Positions 21,988 to 35,142 are shown, numbered from the stretch's first letter. The stretch: DNA of 64,000 nucleotides from Castor canadensis (GCF_047511655.1 NC_133398.1:40367638-40431637); one strand, 5' to 3'. The notes: generated by a model not told the origin, from the letters alone. Numbers and translations: made by a program.

Positions 21988-22901
21988 ATATTGTCTTGAT
22001 TATTGTTGCTGATATGTTTTGAGTTCGGTAGCGCCAAGCATCTGACTTTGTTCATCTTTGAGTTGCCTATTCTGGGTCTTTTCTTCTCTATATAATGCTG
22101 AGAATCAATTTGTTGATAACCACAAAATAACTTGCTTGGGTTTTGATTGGTGTTGCATTGAATTTATAAACCAACTTGGGAAGAAATGACAGCTTAATAA
22201 TATTGTTTTCCTATTTATGAGCATAGAATATCTCTCCATTTATTTAATTGTTTGATTTTATTCATCAGAATTTGAATTTTCTCATATGGCTCGGTATACA
22301 TTTGTCAGATTAATGTCTAATTGTTTCAGTTTTTGAATGCTAATGTAAATGGCAATGTGGTTATAATGTCAAATGATTTATTACTGATATCCTTTGTTGG
22401 ACAGAAGCTTCTTGGTTTGATATAATCCAATTTGTCTACTTTTCCTTTGTTGCCTACACTTGGACATGTGGGTTAACTGATGCTCTGGGCCTAGTACACC
22501 TGGTTGCAGGTGTGAAACATCTTCTAGTTTCCATGGGCCATGTGAGGATGAGGCTGCTCTGGTGACCCTATGTAGGGGAGGTGTGATGGGTTGGTAGGTC
22601 GGGAAAAGCTGGGTCTTGTTTTTTTGATTCATTCTGTCAATCTTCGCGGTACATTTAGACCACTGGCCTTCGAAGTGATTACCGATATAGTTGGATTAAT
22701 ATTTACCATATTTGTTACTGTTTTCTATTTATTGCTTTAATTCTTTGTATTTGTCCTCCACTTTCCACTTTTGTAATTTTAATTAAGCACCTTATATGGC
22801 TTCATTTTCTTTACTCTCTTCACATAGCGATTGGGCTTTTTTTTTTTTTTTTAACTTTTTTAGTGGCTTTCCTAGAATTTGCAATGTATACATACAACAA
22901 A

Positions 22902-22914
22902 TCCAGCTCCACTT
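22902..22914. repeat. target-site duplication of L1 copy 4 (left)
   Basis: TCCAGCTCCACTT, repeated exactly at 23631-23643. Confidence 0.93.
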
Positions 22915-23630
22915 ATTTTTTAATTTCTTTTATTCATATGTGCATACAATGTTTGGGTCACTTCTCCCCCCTTCCCCCACCCCCTCCCTTTCTCCCACCC
23001 CCTCCCTCTTACTCCCTACCCCCTCCCTGCCAGGCAGAAACTATTTTGCCCTTATCTCTAATTTTGTTGAAGAGAGAGTATAAGAAATAATAGGAAGGAC
23101 CAAGAGTTTTTGCTAGTTGAGATAAGGATAGCTATACAGGGAGTTTACTCACATTGCTTTCCTGTTCATATGTGTTACATTCTAAATTAATTCTTCTTGA
23201 ACTAATCTTTTCTCTAGTTCATGGTCCCCTTCTCCTATTGGCCTCTGTTGCTTTAAAGTTTCTGCATTAGTTCCTTTGCATTGAGGACATCAAATGCTAT
23301 CTTGGTTTCTTTGGGTTTCTTGCCTATCCTCATATCTCCCTTGTGTGCTCTCACCTCATCATGTGATCAAAAGCCAATCTCCTTGTTGTGCTTACCCTTG
23401 ATCTAAAGTCCATATATGAGGGAGAACATACGATTTTTGGTTTTCTTGGCCTGGCTAACCTCACTAAGGATGATGTTCTCCAGTTCCATCCATTTACCTG
23501 CAAATGATAAGATTTCATTCTTCTTCATGGCTGAGTAGTATTCCATTGTGTATAAACACCACATTTTCTTAATCCATTCATCAATAGTGGGGCATCTTGG
23601 CTGTTTCCAAAACTTGGCTATTGTGAATAG
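22915..23630 (-). mobile_element. L1 copy 4, short 5'-truncated, antisense
   Basis: About 716 bp: the A-tail and 3'UTR with a C-rich strand at 22968-23030, then the last part of ORF2 in antisense, ending at a position matching TATTCACAATAGCC of ORF2. An exact 13-bp target duplication flanks it, so the ends are secure. It is inserted in the ancient L1. Confidence 0.95.
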
Positions 23631-23643
23631 TCCAGCTCCACTT
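23631..23643. repeat. target-site duplication of L1 copy 4 (right)
   Basis: TCCAGCTCCACTT, identical to 22902-22914. Confidence 0.93.
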
Positions 23644-25295
23644 TTTAATGAGTGGTGTAAGTACTTTACAGTATTAAAATGATCTTAATTTCCCCTCTCA
23701 GCCCTTGTATCATTGCTGTCATTAATCAAATGCATAATCATATATAAGCATAGATAAACACACATAAGTACACTTAATTGAATAATTTTTGCTATTGTTA
23801 TTTGGAACAAACTGTTATCTGTTAGATAAATTAAGAATAAGAAAGAATAAATTTTTTATTTTGCCTTAACTTATTCTCTGTTTTTCCTATCTTTATATAG
23901 ACCTGTGCTAATGACCTGTAATTTTCCTTGTCTTTGAATAGCTTCTTTTAATATTTATTGCAAGGCAATCTGCTTGTAACACATTCTCTTAGTCTTCGAT
24001 TTTCTGAGAAAGTCTATATTTCTCTTTCTCCTGTGAAGGATAATTTCACAGGGTGACAGAATTCTAGGTTGGTGTTTTTTTTTCACCACTCTCACCTCTT
24101 AAAATGTGTCACTGCAATCTTTTCTTGTCTATAAGGTGTTTGAGAAGTGGATGCAATTTTTACTTTTGCCTCTCCAAAGGAAAAGTGTTTTACCCACCTC
24201 TGGCTTCTTTCAAGACTTTTTTTCTTTTATTTTTCTACAGTTTATATATAATGTGCCTAAGTGTAGTTCTTTCTTTCTTTCTTTTCTTTCTGGAATTTAT
24301 CCTGCTTGGTGTTCTCTGAGCTTCCTGAATCTGTGGCTTGGTATCAAGCCACTAATTTGGGGAAAATATTCATTCTTATTGTTTCAAATATTCCTTCTCT
24401 TCCTTTCTTTCTTCCTTCTCCTTCTGCTGTTCCCATTACATTTATGCTAAACTTTTGTAGTTCTTAGATATGCTTTTCCTATTCATCTTTTTTTCCCTGC
24501 TTTTCAGTCTGGAAGTTTCTATTGACAGATCCTCAGGCTCAGAGGTTCTTTCCTTAGTCATGTCCAGTCTACTAATGAGCCTGTCTAAGGGGTTCTTCAT
24601 TTATTTTGAAGTTTTTTTTTTTTTTTTTATCTCTAGCATTTGTTTGGTATTTTTTTGGAACTTATACCTCTTTGCTTACACGATCTATCTATTCTTGCAA
24701 GATATTTACTTTTCTCATAGAATCTTTAGTATATTTATTAATCATAGTTTTAATAAATTCTTGGTCTGATAATTCCAACATGCCTGCCTTAATGTGACTC
24801 TGTTTCTGTTGCTTGTTCAGTATCACTAAATTGTCATTTTTGTCTCTTAGCATGCCATGCAATTTTTAGTTGAATGGTGAACATGATGTCCTGGGTTTAA
24901 AAAACCTGCAGTATACAGGCCTTTAGTGCTGTGTTGGGGGAGGTAAGCATTCTATATTGCCACGATTGGCCTCAGTCTCTTGTGGAGCCTGTGCCTCTGG
25001 GCTGGGAACCTGACCAACGCTTCTCAGGTTTTCTCCTTAACAGGCGGGACTAAATGGATAGATGGGTTTTTTACTTCCCCCAGGAAGATTAGGCTCTGAT
25101 AAGACCCCAATGGGTTAGGCTCTGGTAAAATCATTTCTTCTTAGAGCAAATCTTGTTAGGAAGAACAGAATGGACTAGCATGTTTCAGATTGGTTACTTT
25201 TTCCTTCTCTATGCTGGAAGCACAAGGAGTGTTTTCTCTAATATTCATTGTGAGGACCTGGTAGGATCCTGGAAATAAAACTCTAAAGGTGTGGG

Positions 25296-26217
25296 AAGAC
25301 AGCAAAGGAAACAATTACCAGAGTGAAGACACAGCCTTACAAAATGAGAGAAAAATCTTTGCCAGCTATTCATCCAACAGGGGATTAATATCCAGAATAC
25401 ATAAAGAACTCAAAAAATTAAACAATAGAAGAGTAAATGATCCAATCAGTAAATGAGCAAGTGGAAATACAGTTTTCAAAAGAAGAAGTACAAATGGCCA
25501 ATAAATGCATGAAATATGTTCAACATGTTTAGCTGTCAGGGAAATGCAAATCAAAACTACATTTGGATTCCATCTCACCCTAGTCAGAATGGCTACCATT
25601 AAGAAAACAAACAACAGCAAATGCTGGCAAGGAAGCAGGGAAAAAAAAAAATCCTCATCTACTGTTGGCGGGAATTTAAAATAGTGTAGCCAGCATGGAA
25701 ATCAGCATGGAGGTTCCTCAAAAGACTGAAAATAGAACCACCATATGATCCTGCTATATCACTCCTGGCTATATACTCAAAGGCATAAAGTTTGCATGCA
25801 ATAGAGATACCAATACATTCACAGCACTATTCACAACAGCCAAACTACGGAATCAGCCTTGGTGGCCATCAGCCAATGAATGGATAAAGAAAATGTAGTA
25901 TATATACACAGTGATGTATTAGTCATATGTACAGAAGAATGAAATTATGCCATTTGCAGGATGATCTCATGGCACTTGAGCTCATCATATAAAGTGAAAT
26001 AACCCAAACACAGAAAGGCAAATATTGCATGTTTTTCTCATCTGTGGATTCTATATTTTAAAAAAAGACATAAATGTAGATGGGTGACTATTTAAGGATA
26101 GGAAGAGCCCAGTGGGAGAGGAAGGGGAAACAAGAGGGTGTAATGGGGAGTGATGACCACCACACATTGCATACATGTGTGAAAATGTCATAATGGAATT
26201 CATTAAAATATACAAAG
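25296..26217 (+). mobile_element. L1 copy 5, older family, 5'-truncated, sense
   Basis: Sense ORF2 C-terminal sequence (ATCTTTGCCAGCTATTCATC, ATTCACAACAGCC, GAATGGATAAAGAAAATGTAG) continues to a 3'UTR unlike that of copies 1 to 4 and lacking their G-rich block. Stops are frequent. AAGGTGTGGG (25286-25295) and AAGTGTGGG (26218-26226) look like the worn target duplication, and the ancient L1 5' region is continuous across the pair. Confidence 0.82.
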
Positions 26218-26560
26218 AAGTGTGGGCCCCCTGTAGGTGGCTTCCCTTGAAGTTTTCAACTCTCAGACGTGTCCATGCTGAGCCTCCAGTAACTTATCAG
26301 GTATAGTTCAGGCTTTTCACTGCTTCTTGTGGAGGTTTCAGCTTGCCAGGTTCTGCTCTGGCAAGTTGTGATTCTCTGTACCTGCCTGTCTGTCTCTCCA
26401 ATTTTGGGGGCAATGGTTTACCCAAAGACTTCATTTCTCTTGAGGACCTAAGAAGAGTTACTGATTTTTTTTGTGGATTCAGCTTTATACTTGTAAGGAC
26501 AGAGTGGTGATTTCTAAGCTTCTTACATGCTAAACTAGAAATCAGTACCCCAGGCATATT

Positions 26561-26919
26561 TTATTGTAAAAGCTGTTATCTCTCAGTATTGGAGCCGCCC
26601 TTCTACCTTTGCTTTGCCTTGCTGTTGTTGGGGCCCAGCATATCCCATTTTTGCCTCACTGGCTGCTCTTTGTGAGTCTTCACTGGGGGCGGGGCGGGGG
26701 TGTGGACCTAGGAAGATGGGATTTGCTCCTCCATTTGTTCTCGTTCCTGTCCTTCCAGGTCCTTATTATTTCTTGATGTTTGTGAACCTACCTGGTCCTC
26801 TTAAATTGTTTCTTTAGGCCAGAGATTCAATAAAGGAAGGATTAAGAGGTCAAGAGAATTATGGGGAAGCACGAAACAATCTTTTCTTATAATAACTACA
26901 ACAACTACTAAAATCTATT
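26561..26919. other. unassigned sequence with a short G-rich run
   Basis: A GGGGGCGGGGCGGGGG run sits near 26686-26701. No gene is recognised. Confidence 0.45.
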
Positions 26920-27095
26920 TTATATTGTGCTAGGTATTAAATGAAATGTTATTTCACTCAATACAACAACCTTGCAAAGCAATTGCTATCATTTTCATTT
27001 ACATGTGAAGAAAGAACTCATGAAGAGAAACTTTACTTGCTCAAGGTATTGCACTGTGTACAAGTGGAAACTGGGTTGTAATCTCAGGTCTGAAG
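26920..27095 (-). mobile_element. MIR SINE, antisense
   Basis: The + strand reads as reverse MIR: TGTGCTAGGTATTAAATG, TCATTTTCATTTACATGTGA, CTTGCTCAAGG and CTGGGTTGTAATCTCAGGTC. It is ancient and diverged. Confidence 0.75.
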
Positions 27096-30000
27096 GATAA
27101 AATATAGGAGATGCATATATATGCATGCACACACATATATGTATATGTACATTGATTACAGAGATATAGAGTCACATAGAAATTAGAAAATCATGGAATT
27201 TCATTTTATAGTTTGAAAGTTTTCAGGAGTGATGTATTTTGTTTAAGAGAATATGGGATCACCTATCAGAGGAAGGGAATGAATTCCTCAAAGGTAAAGA
27301 TTTATTTTGGGGTAAGGATTGGTGAGACTGGTTCAAGTTCAATATTTGGTATTACTCTATGATACTACTTAAGAAATTTATCTACCCTTCTGGATACCCA
27401 TACATTTTGTCATTTATAACTTATTCCAAAATGAGGATTGAAAAGTTAGCAATTTCAATATTTCACTTAACCCTTACAACATCATTTAAAATGATGATCA
27501 CATCTTAAGTTATTTTAGATTCAATCTATGCAAAATACTGCTTTATGCTTTCATTTCTTATTTTTGATTTAAATTTTATTATTTGTTTATTTATTTTATT
27601 GTGCTGGGTAGGGGAACATTATGGCATTATTTTTATATCTTATTTTAGCTTGGCTTCCTTTAAGAGGTAGGGATGGTGATCTAGTAAGCTTTGTGAAAGT
27701 GCATGAATTTAGTTCTATTGGTTTGTAAACTCCTGAAGGTAAAAAGCCTAAGGCAAAGGGGACCTATTTAATTATTGACTGTGGAAAATTTTTGCAAAAC
27801 ATAATGAGGAAAACATCTTCATAGTTACAAAGAAACATTTGATTTCAAGACATTATTTGCAATATTATATTGTGCCAATAGATGGAGAAGTTGTTCCATA
27901 TAAAGCTTGGTTCTGCTTATGAGAAATAAAGAAATTCAGGTTTTTAGCAAGTTGAAAATGTATTTCCTTAATAAAATGAGAAGCAGGAAACTGGGTTACT
28001 TATAAATTTTAACAAGAAATAATGTTAACAGGGGACGAGAATTTCACTAATTTCAATTATGTGTACATGAAAACCTTATTGCCTGTACTGTTTTTGAAAT
28101 TTGGCCAGAGCACTTTTAGAGCTGCATGTATGTATGTATTTATACCTGGACTTGTATAAAAAGAGTTTTAAATAACAGACAAATTTTGTAGGATAAGAAA
28201 GAGAAAGCATGACTCAGTAAACAAAGTACAACAAGAAAAAATGAAATGAAGTTGGGTTACAAATCTGGTCTGGAGCTTTAATGCAGGTAGGGCCACAGGA
28301 TCAGCTGGATGATCCCATGTCTATAAACCAAAAACAAGCCAGGTACCAGGAATCCTACAACAATTTGTAGTACTAAGACTAGGAGTTATATCCTTTGAGG
28401 ACTCATGAAGAGGATACCATGTAATATAGTAAATAATTCCTTATATTAAGCACAGTGGCACTTTCACATGGCTGTTTCTTACCATTTCAACTGGTGGAAA
28501 CAACCAAGGTGTTATTCCACTAAAGGAGATCAAGGTGGAGGGGGCAGGGTGAACACCATACTCTGCAAACACTTGCTAAGAGTATAGTTTTCTGTTCTTT
28601 AGTTTAATTAAAGGAACCAACTTAGAACCCATCCATTTTTCATAAACACTATTTCTTTAACTGAATGTTTGGCAAAGATGGAGAATTTCTATGAAGATTA
28701 AATAGCATGTTATCTGATGACTACATAGCCCTAAGCCTGGCAAAGCTCAATAAAAAACATCCATGATCAGCCTGAACCATCCACCGCTCTAATACAATGG
28801 ACATGCCATACCTATTGTGGCTGACACATGTGGATGTGTGAGTGTGGCCTGTCAAGTGCAGTGGTGAAATTTTCAAAAGCCATTTGAATCTGGGTAGCTT
28901 TGCCCTCTCCTTCTGGAAGGATTTCCTCCCGCTTCATGCTCACTCCTTCACCCTGTTCCAGAGACCCAAGGCTTCTATGTGCTATGGTGTTTCTAGACTC
29001 TGTCTTGCTGTCTTTTCTTGCTTAGTCCTTCACGTGCATTGTTGGAATCTTCAGTATCTCTGACACTGCAGAGAACACAGCTGCTCCAAACCCTGCAACC
29101 TAAGCCAGGCTCCCACTGACACGGACTTTCTAGAATACTGCTACCTGGGTCATGTTTCCTTCTTTTTCAAGGAAGTAATATCAGATCACAACCATCAAAT
29201 TTTGATTATTCTTCCACTAATTTCTATGTCATGTGCCATGCATTAATTTTGCATAGCAACTTCTTGGACTAGAAGTTGATCTGAGAAACTTTTTCCAGCT
29301 CCATCTAGCACCCCAGGCTGGAAGTGACTACAGATCACTGAGTCTACCTGCCCAACAACACACACAAATGCCTCCTCCACTACTAACCTTCTTCTGTTCT
29401 CCACTGTATTGATTGCCAAAAAAGATTATTATAATAGTTTTGTATTCTGTAGCCTGAGGATATGCTAAGAGTATGTATTTTTGTCTATATTTCTGCACAT
29501 GGGTTGAGAGACAGTGCCCTGAATTCTGTTTTGCTTCCATTAACCTTTTTCTGAGAAATTACTGACCCTGAACATTGGAGCTGCAAATGGACTCTTTTAA
29601 CAAGTATCCTGTCAGGAAGCAACCTCTGTGTATTATGTGGCTTGTAGTCTGCAAATGTTTCCTCTCAGTGCATTGATTCCCTTACAAAGTATTTATTTGA
29701 GTGATTTTCCCTGTACGAGGATTTTAGGACTATTTCTATCTCTGCTCTTTTAGGACACCTACATTTAGAAGAATTTACCATTCACCTATTTTTATAGCTG
29801 GCAGTAGCTATTTAAGACTTTGCCTCTTCACTTCTACCTGCTTGAGATCTTCCCAAATCAATGATTCTTATAATATCTCCATAGACTTTGTCTTCATCCT
29901 GTGCACTGGGTCTTAAGTGAGATATTTGCATCCTGACATATATGGCATGCTCCTGTCATCCTGGAGAAAAGCATGCAAAATTCTTCCATAGCTCAGTGCA

Positions 30001-30409
30001 AAGCAGAGTTGTGTCACTATCATTTAGCCTTGAGTTAGAGTCTGTGTGTGAAAACAAAGCCACAACACAACTTTGATCTTACATCACTCAAAGGGGACCT
30101 GAGTGTCCATTGTAATACAGTCAGTGAAATTGCCCTAGCCCCTCAGTGTTGCCATCAGAAGATACGTGAGAATTGAAAATATGTCTGGATAGCAAACCCA
30201 CAATATGTGACTGGACAGCAGTCACAATATGTAGCAAGCTCATTCATCGCTTTCAGGTGATGTTGCCAACAACCCAGGATCCTGAAGCAGCAAGCCTGAG
30301 AGGCCTAGTGTCATGGGGGCTATCCAGCCCTCCCTCTTCTTTATTTTCTATTGTGGTAAAACTAATGATAAAAAGGCTCACTATAGCCAGTGCTTTGTTT
30401 TTATTAACG
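27096..30409. other. unassigned intergenic or intronic sequence
   Basis: No long or family-matching open frame, RNA gene or clear repeat was recognised in these 3.3 kb. Weak MIR-like text (GAAGATTAAATAGCATG, near 28694) is not firm. A short alternating AT/GC patch lies at 27116-27150. Confidence 0.4.
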
Positions 30410-30966
30410 TGTTAATCAGGGCTCTTCGACAGAACCAATAGGATATAGAGAAAGGTGAGAGGGGATTTATTAGAGAAATAGTTTCACACAATTAATGGCA
30501 GTTGAGAAGTTGCACTATACACCATTTGCAAGCTGAAGACGCTGGGATGTTGATAACTTGGCTCAGTTCAAGTCCAAAGGTCTCAGAACCAAGGAATTTG
30601 ATGTTGCAACTCTCAATTTGAGGCCAAAAGCCTGAAGATACAGGGAGGGGCCACTGTTGTAAGTCCTGGAGGCTGAAGACCAGCAAGTCTGGAGTTGTGT
30701 TGTTCACGGCAGGAGGTATGTTTATACCTCGGGAGACACATGGGGGGAGGTAATAGTTCATTTTCTGTATTTGTTCTGTCCTGGCCCCTAGCCTAGTGGA
30801 TGCTACCCACCCACATTGAGGGAAGGTCTTCCCGAGTTAGTCCCCTCAGACTCATGAGCTAAGCTTCTCTAGAAACATCCTCATAGACAAACCCAAAGTA
30901 ATGCTTTCCAGGTTGCTAGATAATCCTTAATCCAGTCAAGTTGTACCTAAAATTCACCGTTACAAT
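30410..30966 (-). mobile_element. ERVL-type LTR (MLT2-like), solo, antisense
   Basis: The + strand starts with the reverse LTR end (TTAATCAGGGCTCTTCGACAG, AACCAATAGGATATAGAG, GGGATTTATTAGAGAAAT). It continues through CTCAGTTCAAGTCCAAAGG and ends with AATCCAGTCAAGTTGTACC and AAAATTCACCGTTACA. No gag, pol or env remains nearby, so it is most simply a solo LTR. Confidence 0.72.
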
Positions 30967-32337
30967 TATTGAGTACATTTTTGAAAATTCTTGGAATCTT
31001 GAATTTCTATATTCATTTGTATGTGTAAAAATTGGGGATCAACTGGAGACACTGAGAATATAATCAATCAAAAGCCTGGAGAGTCAGCCCAGAAGACAAA
31101 AGGAATCACTTTTTAAACAGCTCCACCTTGCTTTCTAAACCACTGGCACGGTCCCAACTCCTCCACTTCAGTTTTTGGTAGCAAGTGAAATGAGGCAGCC
31201 TGGTTTCTAGGTGGCAGGTTGGACCTCAATGAAGTGTTTCCAGAATGCCTCAGCCTTTGATAAAAGCTAAGCAGAGCTGACTCCAGATGGCACTTGTAGG
31301 GTGCATTGTAATCTTCTCACACACTTTACTCTTATTTGCATTTGTGGGAAGAATCTGTGTGGTGAAGCAAAACACTGACTGAGAGACTATAGGAAAGATC
31401 TTTTAGCACACCACCACCACCACATTGCTTTCGGTTACATTGGGAATAAATAAGAGCAGGGAGTCATGGAGAAAGAATGTAGGCAGATTGGAAGTCAAGA
31501 AGGTGGCTTTAACTTGGTTAGGGGATGTGTGCTCATGTGTGGAAGCAGCTAGCAGATTCTTCCAGATGGGATGATTTTCTACTATCCCTTCATTATATAG
31601 AATGAGAGTTTGTCAATTTTGGTGTCCTTGGTTCTTCCATATACCAGGAACAACTTTTAATGAGCATGTTAGACCAAAGGAAAAAAAAAAGAAGATGACT
31701 TATTAGATACCCCATTGAGGTCTACCAAGTATGAAACTGAGAAATCATTCATTGGTGGAGGGGCCTGGGGGTGACATGGAAAAGACATGCAGTGAACAGA
31801 GGGAACCAAAGAAGGAAGGAGAACAAACAGTATCTTACAAAGGCAAGCAGAAATGAAAAAATAGAGTGGGAGAGAAGAAAAATGGGAGGAAAATAATTCA
31901 AAATAAGAGACAAAAAGCAGGAAAGAGCAAGATTAAACCAAGTAAAGAGAAAATATGGTCAATGTGATTTCTGGTCCTAGCCAAACTGAGATAATAGCCA
32001 TGGCGTGTTCCTTAAAAATCACGCACAAGGAACACTGCATAGAAAATAGGGCTGCCAGTTGTCATATAACACTGGCCAAGGGCCAACACTGGCATAGGCA
32101 GGGCAACAAAGCACCAGGAGGATATCTATGGGAACCTGTAGGCTGTGGACAGGCACATCTGCTCTGCCTTGGCATAGATAGTCTTGGAAGAGCTGCCTGG
32201 ACTGTTTACATAAGGGTTAGGCTAGGCTGGTTTGGGGCAGGGAGGTTTGAGAAGGCAATTGAAGCCGTGATCTGTCTGCTTGGTAGGAGGATGGTATAGC
32301 AGAGGAGAAGAATGAGAGGAGAGGCAGAAGATGGGCA
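30967..32337. other. unassigned sequence, purine-rich at 31780-31945
   Basis: The strand is strongly A/G-rich from about 31780 to 31945, with an A-run at 31680-31690. The 114-codon frame at 31955-32299 resembles no family I know and is not annotated as a gene. Confidence 0.4.
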
Positions 32338-32462
32338 TCATCTAACTTACATCTCTGTTTCTCCATTTATAAAATGGTCAAATCTAATAGTATCTAACTT
32401 AGAGAGCTCTTGTGAAGATCAACAGGAGATCATACAGCAAGTTTCCTGCTTGATAAATGCCA
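32338..32462 (+). mobile_element. MIR SINE, sense
   Basis: CTCTGTTTCTCCATTTATAA, AATGGTCAAATCTAATAGTA and GAGCTCTTGTGAAGATCAA follow MIR order. Confidence 0.68.
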
Positions 32463-32866
32463 CTTTTTTTTACTCATATATGAGGACTTTAAACATGTAC
32501 AAGATATTATTAACTCATAACGGTTTTATTAATTAAAAACACCTGTTGCAAAATAGCACTCACAATCTGAAATAAATGTGCACAAACTGGGGAAGGAGGA
32601 ATTGCACTAAAATCTTAACAGCCGTTACTTTTGGAGGATGGATTATTGCTGTTTGGTTTTTCTTCCTGTGCTAGTCTACATTTCTACAACGAACATGAAC
32701 TACTTATATAAAAGAAACACATTGTTCTTTACAAAGCTGTCAATTCCAACAAGATCAATGATTAGTCCTCTTTCTCAGTCCTCCCCAAATACATATTCAA
32801 CAAAGGCAAACATTAGTCCTTGTTCTCACTCCTTCCCAAACATAGATTCATTCTAGTTGATACCAT

Positions 32867-33130
32867 TTTTCCCCCAGTACTGGAATTTGAACTCAGGGCC
32901 CTGGATTTGCTAGGCAAGTGTTCTACCATTTGAGCATGTCACCAGTCCTCTTTTGCTTTTGGTTTATTCTTTAGATAGGGTCTTGTGCTTTTGCCCAGAG
33001 GCAGTCTTGGTCTACAATCCTCTTATCTCTGTCTCTCCACAGCTGGGATTACAGACATGAATCATCACACCCAACTTGCATTTTGAAATAAGGCTTAGGC
33101 TCGCCTTGAATCACATATGCCACCATGCCT
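32867..33130 (-). mobile_element. trimeric B1-B1-ID SINE, first B1 partial
   Basis: On the minus strand there is a partial B1 unit (GGCCAGGCATGGTGGCATAT), a fuller B1 (ATGTCTGTAATCCCAGCTGT) and an ID-like unit (CTCAAATGGTAGAACACTTG ... GAGTTCAAATTCCAGTACTG). Confidence 0.82.
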
Positions 33131-35052
33131 GGCCTAGTTGGTAACTTTGATGAGCACCACACTGACATCTTCCTGAAGAGAGAAGATACTTGCATTCTGG
33201 TTTAGAGGCAAGAGAACTTACTCCATCCTGAGTGTTTCACCTATGCTTTAAGAAAACCATCTGAAATTTATAACAAAAGACTTTATTTTCTCATAACTGT
33301 GTTAATTAGAGGAGCCAAGAATTGCAGACAGGCTTGGATCTATCATGACTTCCCAAGATCTGCAGTTGGAAACCTAATTATTTGGAGGGTTGTCTCTTTG
33401 CACATGCCTTATTAATCTGTGGGCATCACCATAAAACTTTGGCTCTCAGTGGTGGGAACCTTCTGAGGGTCGCTCAGTGGAGCAGCTGCTCTAGCCTGGA
33501 AAGTGTCACCCTCCAACTGGGTGTGCATATGAACCACCTGGGGGTAGCACGTGAAAGCAAGCATTTGTCAGTGGAGTGATGCTTTCCCTGGGTTTTGTTT
33601 GGAAATGGAAGATATCATGTTGTGTTTCTACTGCCTCTCTGCCAGAATGATGCAATGGAATTAGAGTGGTTTTTGGTGATGATAATGGTTTTGAGAGTAG
33701 GGCTTGAGAAAGAAGAGGGTGGTGATGTGGTATTCATTCAGATTTTCACAGTCCAGCTGGAATTTAAAGAAAGTTTAGAGTTAGATATCTGTGTAAACTA
33801 CTCTCCATATCAACTTAAGTGTGGCATCCCATTTTGATCAGCTTTGGCACGTCTTGATTTTGGGCAGAGATTCAGCCTTGTCCATGTTGCCAGAGGCTGT
33901 GCATGTAATAGAGGCATCACAGGCAGTGACAAGCTCACAGAGAAAGCAATATTCACTGATACAGATCAAAAAGGAGCATTTCCATTGAAAGTGCAGTGCT
34001 GGTTGTGTTTCTGCATCCCAGTGGTAACTTGGCAGCTCAAAGTCACACTCAGCGGTGGTCCAGGTGTGTAGACACCCAGTGATGCTGATGGATGTTGACT
34101 TTCATGTCCCAGGGCAGCCCAGTTCTTAGGTGGAGAGGCATTCCATATGTATGAGAAAGCTTCCTGAGCAGGGGTTCCAGAACTGGGAATACAGAAGCAT
34201 GAGTGCTCCCTGAATGCAGAGCTCAGATACTGGCTCCCCAGGTTGTTCAAGCCTTGGGCATGACTCTGATCCTTTATCAGAAACTGACAACTGAAAGCTG
34301 AAGCAGAGACTATGCATGCTGTTTATTCCTCATTTCCTCTTCTGGTAACTGCCAGAAACTCTTGAGGTTCCTAGAAGGCAGAAAGCAGAAGAGGAAGAAA
34401 ACTCCTGTATTAGCGACTTTATTACAAGGTATTGTGGAGTGGGAAATGAATGGCAGGAATAAGAAATGTTGGACAATTTTGCATCTTAAAATTTGTGTTA
34501 TCTCTCTGCTTTCATTTCCTTTATGACTTATTGCTAAGTATCAATGGCCCCTTTCCATATCGAAAGGACAGAACCTATTGCCTTGAGTTACACATTTGGT
34601 ATGGAAAATTCACCTTAATCGATTTTTTTCATGTCCAATTCAACTGATGAGCAGTGTAGCAATTCCATGTTATTCCATCTTGGTTTTTGCAGGGGCTCTT
34701 TAAATATTCTCTGTGTGGATCTGTTGATAAATTCCTATACAAGATTCACAGTGTATCTCTGGGCATGAAACCCAGAGCAGAGATTCAGGTGACTCAGCCA
34801 AGTGCAATTTTGCCTTCATGGAATTTAATCTAGTTAGAGGAACCACAATCAAAAAAAAAATCAGTGGGATGTAGTGTGGTAAGTGCTCTGATGAGGGAAG
34901 ACTCATGTAGCAGGGATCTTGAGAGGAACAAGGAAGATACTCTGGAGGAAATGACTTCTGAGGATTAGTGGAGGTAAGAAGAGGAGAGAGACTTGTGTTC
35001 CAGAGGACCAGCCTGCAATTTGATGAGTCCCCTCTATTGTGTGTATATATTT
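33131..35052. other. unassigned sequence
   Basis: No gene is recognised. CATATGAACCACCTGGGGG near 33525 is faintly MER5-like but too short to call. Open frames of 60-95 codons here overlap on both strands and match no family. Confidence 0.4.
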
Positions 35053-35062
35053 AAGTTGTGAG

Positions 35063-35142
35063 CTGGTGGAGTGGCTCAAGTGGTAGAGCACCTGTCTAGC
35101 AAGTGTGAAGTCTTGAGTTCAAACCCCAGTACCACCAAAAAA
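35063..35142 (+). mobile_element. ID-like SINE monomer with target duplication
   Basis: CTGGTGGAGTGGCTCAAGTG ... GAGTTCAAACCCCAGTACC and an A-tail. AAGTTGTGAG (35053-35062) and AAGTTATGAG (35143-35152) flank it, 10 bp with one mismatch. It is the cleanest single copy of the ID-like unit that forms the right arm of the composite SINEs. Confidence 0.92.

Larger units (their letters stand above)
16680..26560 (-). mobile_element. ancient L1 (L1MC-like) host, antisense, broken by nested insertions
   Basis: Segments that are collinear once later insertions are removed read as one minus-strand L1. The 3'UTR and end of ORF2 are at 16680-17859. ORF2 continues at 19887-19935, 21107-21165, 21255-21660 and 21988-22395. 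An upstream ORF part and the 5' region are at about 22620-22914, 23631-25295 and 26218-26560. A stretch at 22396-22470 resembles a different point of ORF2, so an internal rearrangement or deletion is likely. Inserted into it are L1 copies 2 to 5 and two SINEs. It is far more diverged than the insertions. The family name is from recognition only. Confidence 0.75.

Noticed and set aside
31955..32299. 114-codon plus-strand frame in unassigned sequence
   Set aside because: No recognisable domain, no codon signal I can defend and no splice context.
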